From the NCBI GenBank assembly GCA_902489745.1, contig CABUBB010000003.1, positions 1-64,000 of the forward strand: a stretch of 64,000 bases of DNA, given 5' to 3'. Made by a program: the position numbers and the translations under genes. Shown here piece after piece: positions 16,304 through 25,308 of this stretch. Each line of letters begins with the position of its first letter. Position 1 is the first letter of the stretch. The notes under the pieces were generated by a model. It searched no databases. It was not told the DNA's origin and was given only the letters and a program-made list of their open reading frames with translations. This DNA is from Metaruminococcus_A sp003150405 (GTDB lineage Bacteria > Bacillota > Clostridia > Oscillospirales > Ruminococcaceae).

Positions 16304-17291
16304 CGTCCTGCTCCCCGCCGCGATGGTTCCGATACTCCTCAATCAAAAAGCGGGGACGCCCCTTGGTCTCCAAATAGATTTTCCCAATATATTCCCCTAC
16401 CACGCCAACAGAAAGCAGAAGCAGCCCGCCAATGGCCCATACCGAGGTCGCCACACTCGCCCAGCCGGTGACCGTCTGCCCGGTACAGAACTGGACGAAA
16501 ATATATATCAGCATTACAATGCTGACAAAAAACACCAGAAAACCAAGCCACGCAATCATTCGGATAGGCCGGGTACTCAGTGAAGTAATTCCTTCAAAGG
16601 CAAAGGAGAGCATTTTTTTCAGCGGGTATTTGCTTTCGCCTGCAAAACGCTCTGCACGTTCGTAAAGCACGGTCGTGGTTTTATAGCCAATCATCGGCAC
16701 AATTCCGCGCAGAAAAAGGTTAACTTCCTTGAATTCAGCAAGCCCCTCCAACGCACGCCGGCTCATCAAACGGTAATCTGCGTGGTTGAAAACTGTTTCC
16801 ACCCCCATCAGCCGCATCAGGCGGTAAAAGCCTTCGGCGGTAAAGCGTTTGAAAAACGAGTCTTTTCTGCGGCTGCTGCGCACGCCGTATACAATGTCGC
16901 AGCCCCCCAGGTACTGGTCAATCATTTCGTCCATTGCGTTGATGTCGTCCTGCAGGTCTGCATCCATTGAAATGACCATAGATGCCTCTTTTTTCACCGT
17001 CATCAGCCCGGCAAGCAGCGCATTCTGGTGCCCACGGTTACGGGTCAAATTGATACCGCCAAACAGCTTGTCCTGTTCGTGCAAAGAGCAGATTATCTCC
17101 CAGGTCTTGTCCCTGGAACCGTCGTTGACAAAGATAACACGACTCTCCAGGGCAATCTTCCCACAATTGTGCAAAGCTGCCATTTTCTCTTTTAAACGCA
17201 AAGCAGTCTCGGGCAGAACAGCTTCCTCATTGTAGCAGGGAACCACGACATACAGGATGTTTTCCAAGCTCTCCAGCACCTTTCCCATCAT
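16293..17291 (-). CDS. Family 2 glycosyltransferase, GtrB/DPM-like, 332 aa
   Basis: The GT-A domain starts VVPCYNEEAVLPETA, with FVNDGSRDKTWEI and the metal-binding SMDADLQDD, as in dolichol/undecaprenyl-phosphate sugar synthases. Two C-terminal TM helices (MIAWLGFLVFFVSIVMLIYI and the segment ending GEYIGKIYLETKGRP) anchor it, as in GtrB. It would move a sugar from UDP- or GDP-sugar to undecaprenyl phosphate at the inner face. It overlaps the GtrA-like gene. Sugar identity cannot be read from sequence. The true start may be the second ATG at 17288. Confidence 0.9.
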   Translation of the reverse strand: MMGKVLESLENILYVVVPCYNEEAVLPETALRLKEKMAALHNCGKIALESRVIFVNDGSRDKTWEIICSLHEQDKLFGGINLTRNRGHQNALLAGLMTVKKEASMVISMDADLQDDINAMDEMIDQYLGGCDIVYGVRSSRRKDSFFKRFTAEGFYRLMRLMGVETVFNHADYRLMSRRALEGLAEFKEVNLFLRGIVPMIGYKTTTVLYERAERFAGESKYPLKKMLSFAFEGITSLSTRPIRMIAWLGFLVFFVSIVMLIYIFVQFCTGQTVTGWASVATSVWAIGGLLLLSVGVVGEYIGKIYLETKGRPRFLIEEYRNHRGGEQDDEG

Positions 17292-17437
17292 TTCCTGTTC
17301 TAATCATAACAAATCCCAGAGAAAAAGTAAATCACAATGGCGGCGCTTTTGTCGGACGGCTTCCCAAAAACTCCGCAATTTTAAAAAAGCCCGCACTTGC
17401 ACAGTGTGCTATAATAGTGCTGAAAGCAGGTGATACC

Positions 17438-17824
17438 ATGACCATGCAGCAGCAGGCTGTTGCAGCAGCCATTTCGTATATGAAGGCTCATTTGTCCGAA
17501 CGGGTGACCCTGGAACAAACGGCATTGGCTGCCGGATATTCCAAATACCACCTGGAACGGCTGTTCCGTCAGCATACCGGACAGACCGTTCACCGTTATC
17601 TTCAGCAGTTGCGTCTGACACGTGCCGCTGAACAGCTCCGTACAACCCGAAAATCCGTGGTAGAAATTGCGCTGGATGCATGCTATGAATCCCAGCCATC
17701 CTTTACAACGGCATTCAAACAGCGTTTCGGCATGACGCCGCAGAGCTACCGTCAACAGCATGCCCGCACGCTTCTACTGGAAGGAATTCACTCTGCCGCC
17801 GTCACCGAGAGGTATGCCGCATGA
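17438..17824 (+). CDS. AraC-family regulator, DNA-binding domain only, 128 aa
   Basis: Nearly the whole protein is the two-HTH AraC/XylS domain (LEQTALAAGYSKYHLERLFRQ, then VVEIALDACYESQPSFTTAF). There is no ligand-binding domain, like MarA/SoxS-type regulators. ATG 17438 was chosen for its AGGTGA site; an in-frame GTG lies 21 bases upstream. Its TGA stop overlaps the ATG of the ClpP gene (ATGA), so the two are translationally coupled, an unusual pairing. A stand-alone AraC domain may respond through its own level, including degradation; control by the adjacent protease is speculative. Confidence 0.85.
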   Translation: MTMQQQAVAAAISYMKAHLSERVTLEQTALAAGYSKYHLERLFRQHTGQTVHRYLQQLRLTRAAEQLRTTRKSVVEIALDACYESQPSFTTAFKQRFGMTPQSYRQQHARTLLLEGIHSAAVTERYAA

Positions 17825-18402
17825 GCTTGGTTCCAATGGTCATCGAAAACCGGGATGGCGGCGAACGCAGCGCAGATATTTATTCCCGCCTGTTGGAGGA
17901 TCGCATCATCTGGTTAGGCGAAGAGGTGACCGACGCGCTCGCCGGGGTGGTTGTCGCACAGCTCCTCTTTCTGGAGGGGCAGGACCCGGATAAAGACATC
18001 AGCCTTTACATCAACAGTCCCGGCGGCTCAGTAAGCGCAGGGTTTGCCATTTACGATACGATGCAATACATCAAATGCGATGTGTCAACCATTTGTGTCG
18101 GGCTGGCGGCAAGCATGGGCGCTTTCCTGCTCGCCGGCGGTGCCAAAGGCAAACGGCTTGCCCTGCCGAACGCCGAAATTATGATCCACCAGCCCTCCGG
18201 CGGAATGCAGGGCCAAGCTACCGATTTGCAGCTGACCGCTGCGCATATTCTCCGGACCAAGCGGCGGATCAACCGCCTGCTGGCAGAGGCCACCGGAAAA
18301 ACCCCGGAGCAGATAGAGCGCGACACCGATCGTGACCATTTTATGACCGCGGCAGAAGCGCAGGCCTACGGATTGATTGACAACGTCGTTACACAGCGGT
18401 AA
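17821..18402 (+). CDS. clpP: ATP-dependent Clp protease proteolytic subunit, 193 aa
   Basis: A full ClpP serine protease subunit with catalytic triad S98 (GLAASMGA), H123 (MIHQPSGG) and D172 (DTDRDH), and the YINSPGGSVSAGFAIYD block. ClpP forms a double ring that degrades proteins fed by ClpX, ClpC or similar. No clpX is adjacent, unlike the usual tig-clpP-clpX setting, so this may be a second, accessory ClpP (inference). The start overlaps the AraC-like stop by four bases. The N-terminus (MSLVPMVIENRDGGERSADI) has the conserved loop region needed for ATPase docking. A strong terminator follows. Confidence 0.95.
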   Translation: MSLVPMVIENRDGGERSADIYSRLLEDRIIWLGEEVTDALAGVVVAQLLFLEGQDPDKDISLYINSPGGSVSAGFAIYDTMQYIKCDVSTICVGLAASMGAFLLAGGAKGKRLALPNAEIMIHQPSGGMQGQATDLQLTAAHILRTKRRINRLLAEATGKTPEQIERDTDRDHFMTAAEAQAYGLIDNVVTQR

Positions 18403-18405
18403 ACC

Positions 18406-18446
18406 AAAACAGCGCGGCAAGCAAAAGTTGCCGCGCTGTTTTTTAT
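18406..18446 (+). terminator. Intrinsic terminator of AraC-clpP
   Basis: A perfect 15-bp stem (AAAACAGCGCGGCAA and its complement) around GCAAAAG, then T-rich tail. Confidence 0.92.
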
Positions 18447-18638
18447 TTTATTCTGCATTGACGCCAATAATCCTGGAACCGCTTCATTCGCTTTGAAAAC
18501 TGCCGCCCAAACCAATGAGGCAAAGCGCATACCGCTTGAAAAAATGCAAGGCTGCACCGGTACGATTTACGGCTGGAAAGGTACTTCCTTCCCTTCAGCG
18601 TCAAAACGATTATACTCATGGTTTGCAGAGGACAGGTC

Positions 18639-20099
18639 TCAGGTGCTTAAAACGTGTTCCAAAGCTGCACGCATCCCATTTTGCCGCATGTCCTCCAAAT
18701 ATCCAGCGACTGCATCTGTAAAACCTGGAAGCGTAGTTAAATCCTCGCCCCAGAAATCGGTGCGGGAGAGAATGGCCGGTACAAATTCGCCAGATGGTTT
18801 GCCGCTGTTTGCCGCAAAGCACTCCAGCACCGGCAGATCGTCGTGTATTTCATAACGTTCTCCTTCCCGCATTCCAATCAACGCCCCGTTTTCCAACCGC
18901 TGAGAGGTGTAAAACGCCAGCAGCGCCGCGAGTGAAAAGGTGAGCAGCTGCGGCAGGCAGCCGTTCGCCGCCAGACTGTCCCTCAGGGAAGGGAGCACCC
19001 GCGCTCTCCATTTGGAAACCGAGTTGAGGGCAATGGAAAGGATTGCGTGATCGACAAACGGGTTTTCAAACCGTTCAAACACCTGCTCTGCAAAAGCAGC
19101 CGCCTCCTCGCGCAGCTGCGGCACTGTCGGGACAATTTCATCCAACACCGCGCGTTCCATAAATGCCCGGATAAGCGGGTCCTCCATTGCACCGCGCACA
19201 ATCTCCTTGCCCGCCAGATAAGCGGCCAATACCGATGAAGTATGTGCCCCGTTGAGGATGCGCACCTTGCGCTCCCGGTAGGGCCTCTGGTCACTGGTGA
19301 ACAAAACGGGCAGTCCCGCTTTGTCGAGCGGCAGGATTTCCGAAAGATCCCGCTCACTCTCAATTACCCACAGGCCGAAGGGTTCAGCCGTATCCAGCAG
19401 GGCGTCCTCATAACCAAGCTCCATACAGATGGCCTCGGCGTCCTTTTGCGGGTAGCCGGTTACAATGCGGTCCACCAGCGTGGAGCAAAAGGTGTTGGCT
19501 GTTTCCACCCAATGTTCAAAATCTGCGCCGAGTTTCCAGAGACGCGCAAAATTCAGCACGCAGGCCTTGAGCTTTTCGCCGTTGCGCTCAATGAGCTCCA
19601 CCGGGATGATGAAAAGCCCCTTTTGCTCAGCACCGGAAAACGTCCGGTACCGCTCGTACAAAAATTTGGTGAGCTTGCCTGGGTAGGTGTTGGGCGGCGT
19701 ATCTTCAAACCGTTCGGTTTCATCAAAAACAATGCCCGCTTCGGTCGTGTTGGATACCACCATTTGCAGGGTACCAAGACCTGCAAGCGCCATAAAAGCG
19801 TCATACTCCGCATAGCAGTCAATTGCCTGCTGGATACAGGTGACCACCCGGTTTTCAACGCTGGCTTTGCCGTTTTGCTTGCCGCGCAGCGAAACGGTGT
19901 AAAGGTTATCCTGCCGTTTAAATGCGTCCAATTCGCCCGGCCTGGGCTTAATCACCGCAACACCGCAGTCCATAAGACCTTTCTCATTGGCTCTGTCGAT
20001 CATATCGTCCACAAAGGCGCGTAAAAAGGCCCCCTCGCCAAACTGTATGAGCCGTACCGGCCGCTCTTTTCTATGAAAGCAATCTGTAATTTGTTTCAC
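18639..20099 (-). CDS. uxaB: Tagaturonate reductase (altronate oxidoreductase), 486 aa
   Basis: Member of the mannitol-dehydrogenase family acting on tagaturonate with NADH to give altronate, the second step of galacturonate breakdown. The N-terminal Rossmann region reads LIQFGEGAFLRAFVDD; the catalytic KVRILNGAHT motif carries the Lys-Asn-His set. The C-terminal domain is helical. Length fits UxaB. It is divergent from lacI-uxaC-GH4, with two matching operators in between. No uxaA, kdgK or kdgA is present in the window, so the later steps must be encoded elsewhere. Confidence 0.93.
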   Translation of the reverse strand: MKQITDCFHRKERPVRLIQFGEGAFLRAFVDDMIDRANEKGLMDCGVAVIKPRPGELDAFKRQDNLYTVSLRGKQNGKASVENRVVTCIQQAIDCYAEYDAFMALAGLGTLQMVVSNTTEAGIVFDETERFEDTPPNTYPGKLTKFLYERYRTFSGAEQKGLFIIPVELIERNGEKLKACVLNFARLWKLGADFEHWVETANTFCSTLVDRIVTGYPQKDAEAICMELGYEDALLDTAEPFGLWVIESERDLSEILPLDKAGLPVLFTSDQRPYRERKVRILNGAHTSSVLAAYLAGKEIVRGAMEDPLIRAFMERAVLDEIVPTVPQLREEAAAFAEQVFERFENPFVDHAILSIALNSVSKWRARVLPSLRDSLAANGCLPQLLTFSLAALLAFYTSQRLENGALIGMREGERYEIHDDLPVLECFAANSGKPSGEFVPAILSRTDFWGEDLTTLPGFTDAVAGYLEDMRQNGMRAALEHVLST

Positions 20100-20116
20100 A
20101 ACTCGTCCTCCCAGAA

Positions 20117-20132
20117 TTGTAAGAGCTTACAA
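20117..20132. promoter_or_regulatory. LacI-type operator 1
   Basis: TTGTAAG-AG-CTTACAA, 7-bp half-sites around a 2-bp centre, 18 bp before the uxaB start codon. It is the exact reverse complement of the site at 20218. Confidence 0.75.
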
Positions 20133-20217
20133 TATGGATTGTAACAGTTTTTTTCGAAAAGTCAATCATTTGATTCCAAAGACTTGCAATTCTCGTACCA
20201 AAGGCTTATGATACAAA

Positions 20218-20233
20218 TTGTAAGCTCTTACAA
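20218..20233. promoter_or_regulatory. LacI-type operator 2
   Basis: TTGTAAG-CT-CTTACAA, 101 bp centre to centre from operator 1. Both lie between the divergent uxaB and lacI-uxaC units, fitting repression by the encoded LacI-family protein and possible looping. Confidence 0.75.
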
Positions 20234-20443
20234 TCAAAAGAAAATCACTGTTTACTTTTTATTTTCGGAAAGGAAATATTTATAAACTTCTAAAAACGGT
20301 TCTGTTCGCAACAAAATCCAAGCGGCTTATCTGCGGCAAAACCATTTGCCAGATTCAAATTGTAACAACCCATTTGCGGTGCACGCGCATTTCCAAACAG
20401 AAGGCCTGTTCAAACGGCCTTCTGATACAATTCTGAGGTGGAT

Positions 20444-21481
20444 ATGAACATTTACGACATTGCAGAAAAAAGTGGCGTTTCCATTGCTACGGTTTCCCGC
20501 ATTCTCAACGGCGGTAAAAATGTCAGCCCTAAGACGCAGGAAAAGGTGCTCGCCGTCATGCAGGCGGAAGGGTACACCCCCAATGTTTTTGCGCGTGGAC
20601 TGGGACTTGGAAGCATCCGGATGGTGGGCATCCTCTGTACCGACGTTTCGGACATTTACTACGCCAAAGCCGTTTCGCTGATGGAAAACGCCCTGCGGCC
20701 GCGCGGGTACGACACCCTGCTCTGCTGCTCCGGCAACCAGCTCGAGGATAAACGCGCTTCCCTGCGGATGCTGCTGGACAAACGGGTGGATGCGGTTGTT
20801 CTCATCGGTTCCACCTTTCAGGAGGAAACCGACAATTCCCACCTTGAAACAGCGGCCAAACAGGTGCCGGTGATCATCATCAACGGGGTGGTAGAGCTGC
20901 CCGGCGTCACCTGCCTGCTCTGCGATGAACGCAGCGCTGTTGCAAGTAACGTTTCTCTATTGGTTCAAGGCGGATGTCAACGCATCCTTTATTTGTATGA
21001 CGCCACAACCTCAAGCGGCGTGCAGAAGCGCACCGGTTACCAGGACGGGCTGGAAGCCGCGGGGATCCCCTTTTCCGACGCACTCTGCCTTCGGGTTGAA
21101 AAAAACATACAGGCGGCACAGCAGGCGGTTGCCAGGCTTTTGCAGGAGGGGGTTGCCTTCGACGCCGTCGTGGCCTCGGAGGATCTGCTCGCCATCGGCG
21201 CGCAGAAGGCACTGGCAGAGTCCGGGAAGCAACTTCCCATTATTGGGTTCAACAACTCCCTACTCGCCGAATGTGCCGCCCCGACACTGACCAGCGTAGA
21301 CAACATGCTGGACACCCTCTGCCCCCTTGCTGCCGGTCTGCTGGAGCGCCTGCTTAACGGGCAGGAAGTCCCGCAGAAAACCGTTGTCTCAGCAAAGCTG
21401 GTGGAGCGCGAAACCTTTCATCCCCGGAAAACTGATCCTCTCGTTTCCCCAGAAAACCCTTTGATTTGCCCGCAATACTGA
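20444..21481 (+). CDS. LacI-family regulator of galacturonate genes, 345 aa
   Basis: The N-terminal LacI HTH is IYDIAEKSGVSIATVSRILNG, followed by the hinge region and a periplasmic-binding-protein-like sensor domain (MVGILCTDVSDIYYAKAV onwards). It probably binds the two TTGTAAG/CTTACAA palindromes in front of it and responds to galacturonate, tagaturonate or a later intermediate (inference). ATG 20444 was chosen over GTG 20438 because GAGGTG then sits at a usable distance and family members start with MNIYDIA-like residues. It reads into uxaC after 85 bases, so it is likely autoregulated. A 9-bp hairpin (20398-20424) lies in its leader. Confidence 0.9.
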   Translation: MNIYDIAEKSGVSIATVSRILNGGKNVSPKTQEKVLAVMQAEGYTPNVFARGLGLGSIRMVGILCTDVSDIYYAKAVSLMENALRPRGYDTLLCCSGNQLEDKRASLRMLLDKRVDAVVLIGSTFQEETDNSHLETAAKQVPVIIINGVVELPGVTCLLCDERSAVASNVSLLVQGGCQRILYLYDATTSSGVQKRTGYQDGLEAAGIPFSDALCLRVEKNIQAAQQAVARLLQEGVAFDAVVASEDLLAIGAQKALAESGKQLPIIGFNNSLLAECAAPTLTSVDNMLDTLCPLAAGLLERLLNGQEVPQKTVVSAKLVERETFHPRKTDPLVSPENPLICPQY

Positions 21482-21566
21482 TGTGCTGGCCGCCCGTTCC
21501 CACGTTGGTTTCCGCCCCCAGCAGAGAGGCGGAATGATAATATATTTTTCTGAACAAGGAGGAACC

Positions 21567-22964
21567 ATGATGAAACCATTTATGGATGAGGATTTCATCC
21601 TGAAAACCGAAACCGCCAAACGGCTCTATCACGGGTACGCCGAGCCGCTCCCCATCATTGACTACCATTGCCACATCAACCCGCAGGAAATTGCGGAAGA
21701 TCGGGTGTTTGACAACATCGCGCAGGTATGGCTGGGCGGCGACCACTACAAATGGCGCATCATCCGGGCCAACGGCGTGCCGGAGGAGGAAATCACCGGC
21801 AATGCCAGTGACCGGGTCAAATTCCAGCGCTTTGCTGAGGCGCTCCCCAAAGCCGCCGGCAACCCGCTCTACCACTGGACCCACCTGGAGCTCAAACGCT
21901 ACTTCGGCTACGATGGTATCCTCAACGGCTCCACTGCAGAAGAGGTCTGGAACCTCTGCAATGAGAAGCTCAAAACCCTGAGTGTGCGGCAGATCATCAA
22001 ACAATCCCATGTCACCCACATTGCAACAACCGACGATCCGGCCGATGATCTCAAATGGCACCGGCTGATCCAAGACGACCCCACCTGTGAGGTTAAGGTT
22101 GTCCCCGCGTGGCGTCCAGACAAGGCGATGAACATTGAAAAGCCGGATTTCTGCGCCTACCTGGAACGGCTCTCTCAGGCCTCCGGCCTTGCCGCTGACA
22201 GCTTTGCGGGCATTTGCAGAGCGCTCTCCAAACGGATGGATTTCTTTGGCGAAATGGGCTGCCGCGCAAGTGACCACGGAATGAACTACATCATGTACCG
22301 CCCCGCTTCCGAAGAGGAGGTTGACGCGTTGGTCAAACGCCGTCTTGCCGGAGAAAACCTCTCTCCAGCCGAAGTAGACGTCTACAAATATGCGGTACTC
22401 ACCTTCCTGGCAAGGGAATACGCCAAACGCGGCTGGGTCATGCAGCTCCATTACGGCACCCGCCGCGATGCCAACCGCAACATGTTCCAAAAACTCGGGC
22501 CGGATACCGGGTTTGACTGCATCGGGGCCTCCTCCGGCACACAGGGGCTCGCCTCCCTGCTGGACGCTCTAAACCGTACCGGAGAACTGCCAAAAACCAT
22601 TGTCTATTCCCTCGATCCAAACGACAACGCTGAAATTGCAACCGTCATCGGCTGTTTTCAGGGCACCGAAACGGCGGGTAAGCTCCAGCACGGCGCCGCC
22701 TGGTGGTTCAACGACACCAAGATCGGTATGGAGGCGCAGCTCACAAGCCTTGCAAACCTCTCGGTGCTTGGCAATTTTGTCGGCATGCTCACTGATTCCC
22801 GCAGCTTTTTAAGCTATACCCGTCACGAGTATTTCCGGCGCATCCTCTGCAACCTGCTCGGCGGATGGGTGGAAAACGGCGAATATCCGGCGGATTGGGA
22901 ACAGCTCAAAGAGCTGGTGGAGGGGATCTCCTACTTCAACGCTCTGCGTTATTTCGGATTTTAA
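21567..22964 (+). CDS. uxaC: Uronate (glucuronate/galacturonate) isomerase, 465 aa
   Basis: Converts galacturonate to tagaturonate and glucuronate to fructuronate. The amidohydrolase-like fold shows its first metal motif HCHINPQE after PIIDY, the THLELKRYFG segment and a C-terminal LLGGWVENGEYPADW. Length is usual for the family. ATG 21567 follows AAGGAGG; a second ATG comes right after. It lies between the regulator and the GH4 enzyme and supplies the substrate for the divergent UxaB. Cytoplasmic. Confidence 0.95.
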   Translation: MMKPFMDEDFILKTETAKRLYHGYAEPLPIIDYHCHINPQEIAEDRVFDNIAQVWLGGDHYKWRIIRANGVPEEEITGNASDRVKFQRFAEALPKAAGNPLYHWTHLELKRYFGYDGILNGSTAEEVWNLCNEKLKTLSVRQIIKQSHVTHIATTDDPADDLKWHRLIQDDPTCEVKVVPAWRPDKAMNIEKPDFCAYLERLSQASGLAADSFAGICRALSKRMDFFGEMGCRASDHGMNYIMYRPASEEEVDALVKRRLAGENLSPAEVDVYKYAVLTFLAREYAKRGWVMQLHYGTRRDANRNMFQKLGPDTGFDCIGASSGTQGLASLLDALNRTGELPKTIVYSLDPNDNAEIATVIGCFQGTETAGKLQHGAAWWFNDTKIGMEAQLTSLANLSVLGNFVGMLTDSRSFLSYTRHEYFRRILCNLLGGWVENGEYPADWEQLKELVEGISYFNALRYFGF

Positions 22965-23079
22965 CCCATTCAGCAAATGAAACACTGTTGGAATACCATA
23001 TCCGGCTGCGCAAGCAGTACAGCGGTTCTTCCTCCCTGCATCCCTCAAAATTTATCACCTGACAGAAAGGTAGAATAAT

Positions 23080-24468
23080 ATGATATACGAACAAAACAGC
23101 GTCAAAGAATGCAACGTCGCTTACATTGGCGGCGGCTCCCGCGGCTGGGCGTGGGGTTTTATGAAAGACCTTGCCATGGACGCCCAACTCTCCGGCACGG
23201 TGCGTCTTTACGACATTGACAAAGAAGCGGCAAAGCACAACGAGCTTATCGGAAACCGCATTTCCGCCCATCCGGACGCCAAATCGGCCTGGGTTTACAA
23301 AACGGCAGACACCCTCGGGGAAGCACTTACCGGCGCAGATTTTGTGGTCATCTCCATTCTCCCCGGCACCTTTGAGGAAATGCGCTCCGACGTACACGCC
23401 CCGGAGGCATACGGCATCTGGCAGTCGGTAGGGGATACCGTCGGTCCCGGCGGGCTGTTCCGCGCCATGCGCACCATCCCCATGTATGTAGAAATCGGCG
23501 AAGCCATTAAAACCTACGCGCCGGACGCATGGGTCATCAACTACACCAACCCCATGACGCTTTGCGTGCGTACCTTGTATGAGGTATTCCCGCAAATCAA
23601 GGCGTTCGGCTGCTGCCATGAAGTGTTCGGTACCCAGAAGCTGCTTGCCTCGATGCTGGAGGATATGTGCGGCATCAAAGATGTAAAACGGCAGGAGATT
23701 GCGGTCAACGTCCTCGGCATCAACCACTTTACCTGGTTTGACCGCGCTTCCTACAAAGGGATGGACCTGTTTCCCGTTTACCGGGAATTCGCACAGAAAT
23801 ACTACGAGACCGGTTACATCCGCGGCAAAGACGACAACTGGATGAACAACAACTTTGCCAGCGCCCAGCGTGTCAAGTTTGATTTATTCCAGCGTTATGG
23901 TTTAATTGCCGCAGCGGGTGACCGCCATCTGGCCGAATTTATGCCGCCCTGGTACCTCAAGGATCCAGATACCGCCCACAAATGGGGCTTTGGTCTCACC
24001 ACGGTGGACTGGCGGCTCAAAGACCTTGCCGAGCGGCTCCAACGCAGCGAGGATCTGCGCACCGGCCGGGAGGACATCAAGCTGGACGCCTCCGGTGAAG
24101 AGGGGCATCTGCTCATCAAGGCGCTGCTGGGGCTGGACGAGCTTGTCAGCAATGTCAATATCCCGAACGCGGGGCAGATTCCAAACCTGCCTCTTGGCGC
24201 GGTGGTTGAGACCAACGCCCTCTTCCGCCGGGATTCTATCGCCCCAATCCATGCAGGCAAGCTGCCGGGCAACGTCCTCGCCCTGGTGGAACGGCATGTT
24301 GCAAATCAAGAGAATATTCTCAAGGCAACCCTGAATCATGACTTGAAGCTGGCATTTTCCACCTTCATGAACGACCCACAGGTAAACCTCGGTCTGGAGG
24401 ATGGCCAAAAGCTGTTCCGCACCATGTTTGAAAACACCAAAGCCTACCTGCACGGCTGGGAAAAATAA
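23080..24468 (+). CDS. GH4 family glycosidase, probable alpha-galacturonidase, 462 aa
   Basis: NAD+- and Mn2+-dependent glycosidase of family GH4. The NAD-binding loop is YIGGGSRGW (residues 15-23); the metal ligands are C179 in CCHEVFG and H216 in GINHFTW. The CHEV form was described as a signature of alpha-galacturonidases such as B. subtilis LplD, rather than glucosidases or galactosidases. The neighbours uxaC and uxaB process exactly the product, galacturonate. So it likely cleaves short galacturonides in the cytoplasm after import. No transporter is encoded in the cluster. Confidence 0.88.
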   Translation: MIYEQNSVKECNVAYIGGGSRGWAWGFMKDLAMDAQLSGTVRLYDIDKEAAKHNELIGNRISAHPDAKSAWVYKTADTLGEALTGADFVVISILPGTFEEMRSDVHAPEAYGIWQSVGDTVGPGGLFRAMRTIPMYVEIGEAIKTYAPDAWVINYTNPMTLCVRTLYEVFPQIKAFGCCHEVFGTQKLLASMLEDMCGIKDVKRQEIAVNVLGINHFTWFDRASYKGMDLFPVYREFAQKYYETGYIRGKDDNWMNNNFASAQRVKFDLFQRYGLIAAAGDRHLAEFMPPWYLKDPDTAHKWGFGLTTVDWRLKDLAERLQRSEDLRTGREDIKLDASGEEGHLLIKALLGLDELVSNVNIPNAGQIPNLPLGAVVETNALFRRDSIAPIHAGKLPGNVLALVERHVANQENILKATLNHDLKLAFSTFMNDPQVNLGLEDGQKLFRTMFENTKAYLHGWEK

Positions 24469-24481
24469 CGATTTCTTCTCC

Positions 24482-24515
24482 AAGAAGGCGCCGGATATTC
24501 CGGCGCCTTCTTTCT
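24482..24515 (+). terminator. Intrinsic terminator of lacI-uxaC-GH4
   Basis: Stem AGAAGGCGCCGG with CCGGCGCCTTCT, then TTTCT. Confidence 0.85.
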
Positions 24516-24673
24516 GATGTTCTCGCTTCGCAGCGAATCCCGCAGCCATTTTGCAAAGGGCTTGAAAACCTCTGTATACCAAGTTATAATGGATGCACCG
24601 GTATAATTTTTAAATTTAAGCGAGAACTGCATTTAAGTATCTTTTTGGTATCATAATTTGGAGGTAATCATCC

Positions 24674-25048
24674 ATGACAAAGGTTTTTCCCGCCTGCCCT
24701 GTTGAGACCACCCTGCGGTTGGTCGGCAACCGCTGGAAGGTGCTCATCATCCGCGATCTGCTAGACGGCACCAAGCGTTTTAACGAACTGCGCCGTTCGG
24801 TGGGGCAGATCACCCAAAAAGTGCTCACTGCAAACCTGCGGGATATGGAGGAAAGCGGTCTGCTGACCCGCACGGTTTACGCCGAGGTTCCTCCGCGGGT
24901 GGAATACACCCTGACCGAACTTGGTTACAGTCTTCGCCCGGTTTTGGAGGCGCTTGGCACATGGGGAACCGGTTATCAGAACATTCTCCGGCAGGAAGGC
25001 GCCTGCGCCGCAAACGAAGTAGGCGAAGAGCCACTCTCAAGGAGATAA
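24674..25048 (+). CDS. HxlR-family regulator, 124 aa
   Basis: A winged-helix protein of the HxlR type: CPVETTLRLVGNRWKVLIIRDL at the N-terminus, then KRFNELRRSVGQITQKVLTANLRDME and the wing PPRVEYTLTELGYSL. The conserved N-terminal Cys (C9) is present; in some relatives it senses redox or aldehydes. RBS TTGGAGG precedes ATG. It stands alone with no obvious target beside it. A cysteine in the C-terminal tail (EGACAANE) could also matter. Target unknown. Confidence 0.88.
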   Translation: MTKVFPACPVETTLRLVGNRWKVLIIRDLLDGTKRFNELRRSVGQITQKVLTANLRDMEESGLLTRTVYAEVPPRVEYTLTELGYSLRPVLEALGTWGTGYQNILRQEGACAANEVGEEPLSRR

Positions 25049-25114
25049 AACCAGCAAAGCCTTCTCACAGTATAACAGTATATTGGAAAGCAAAGAAAAC
25101 AGATATTTGAAGCA

Positions 25115-25160
25115 GCCCGGCGTCGATATTCCAAATTTGTTTGGATGTTTAGCGCCGGGC
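25115..25160 (+). terminator. Two-part hairpin, probable terminator
   Basis: Outer stem GCCCGGCG/CGCCGGGC and inner stem TCCAAA/TTTGGA. The tail after it is only weakly T-rich. Confidence 0.5.
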
Positions 25161-25308
25161 TACTTGTGTTGAACAGGGAAATTTCCGCCAAAACGACGAA
25201 AACCGGGCGGAGAATTTGTGCGGTTGTACAGCTTTTGCCAATTTTGTTGAATCAGGCGGAAAAATCTGATATTCTGAATACAATAATTCATTCAGGGAGG
25301 CTCTGCCC

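Noticed and set aside
21354..22490. 378-codon minus-strand frame opposite lacI end and uxaC
   Set aside because: It overlaps two solid genes, with no RBS or family features.
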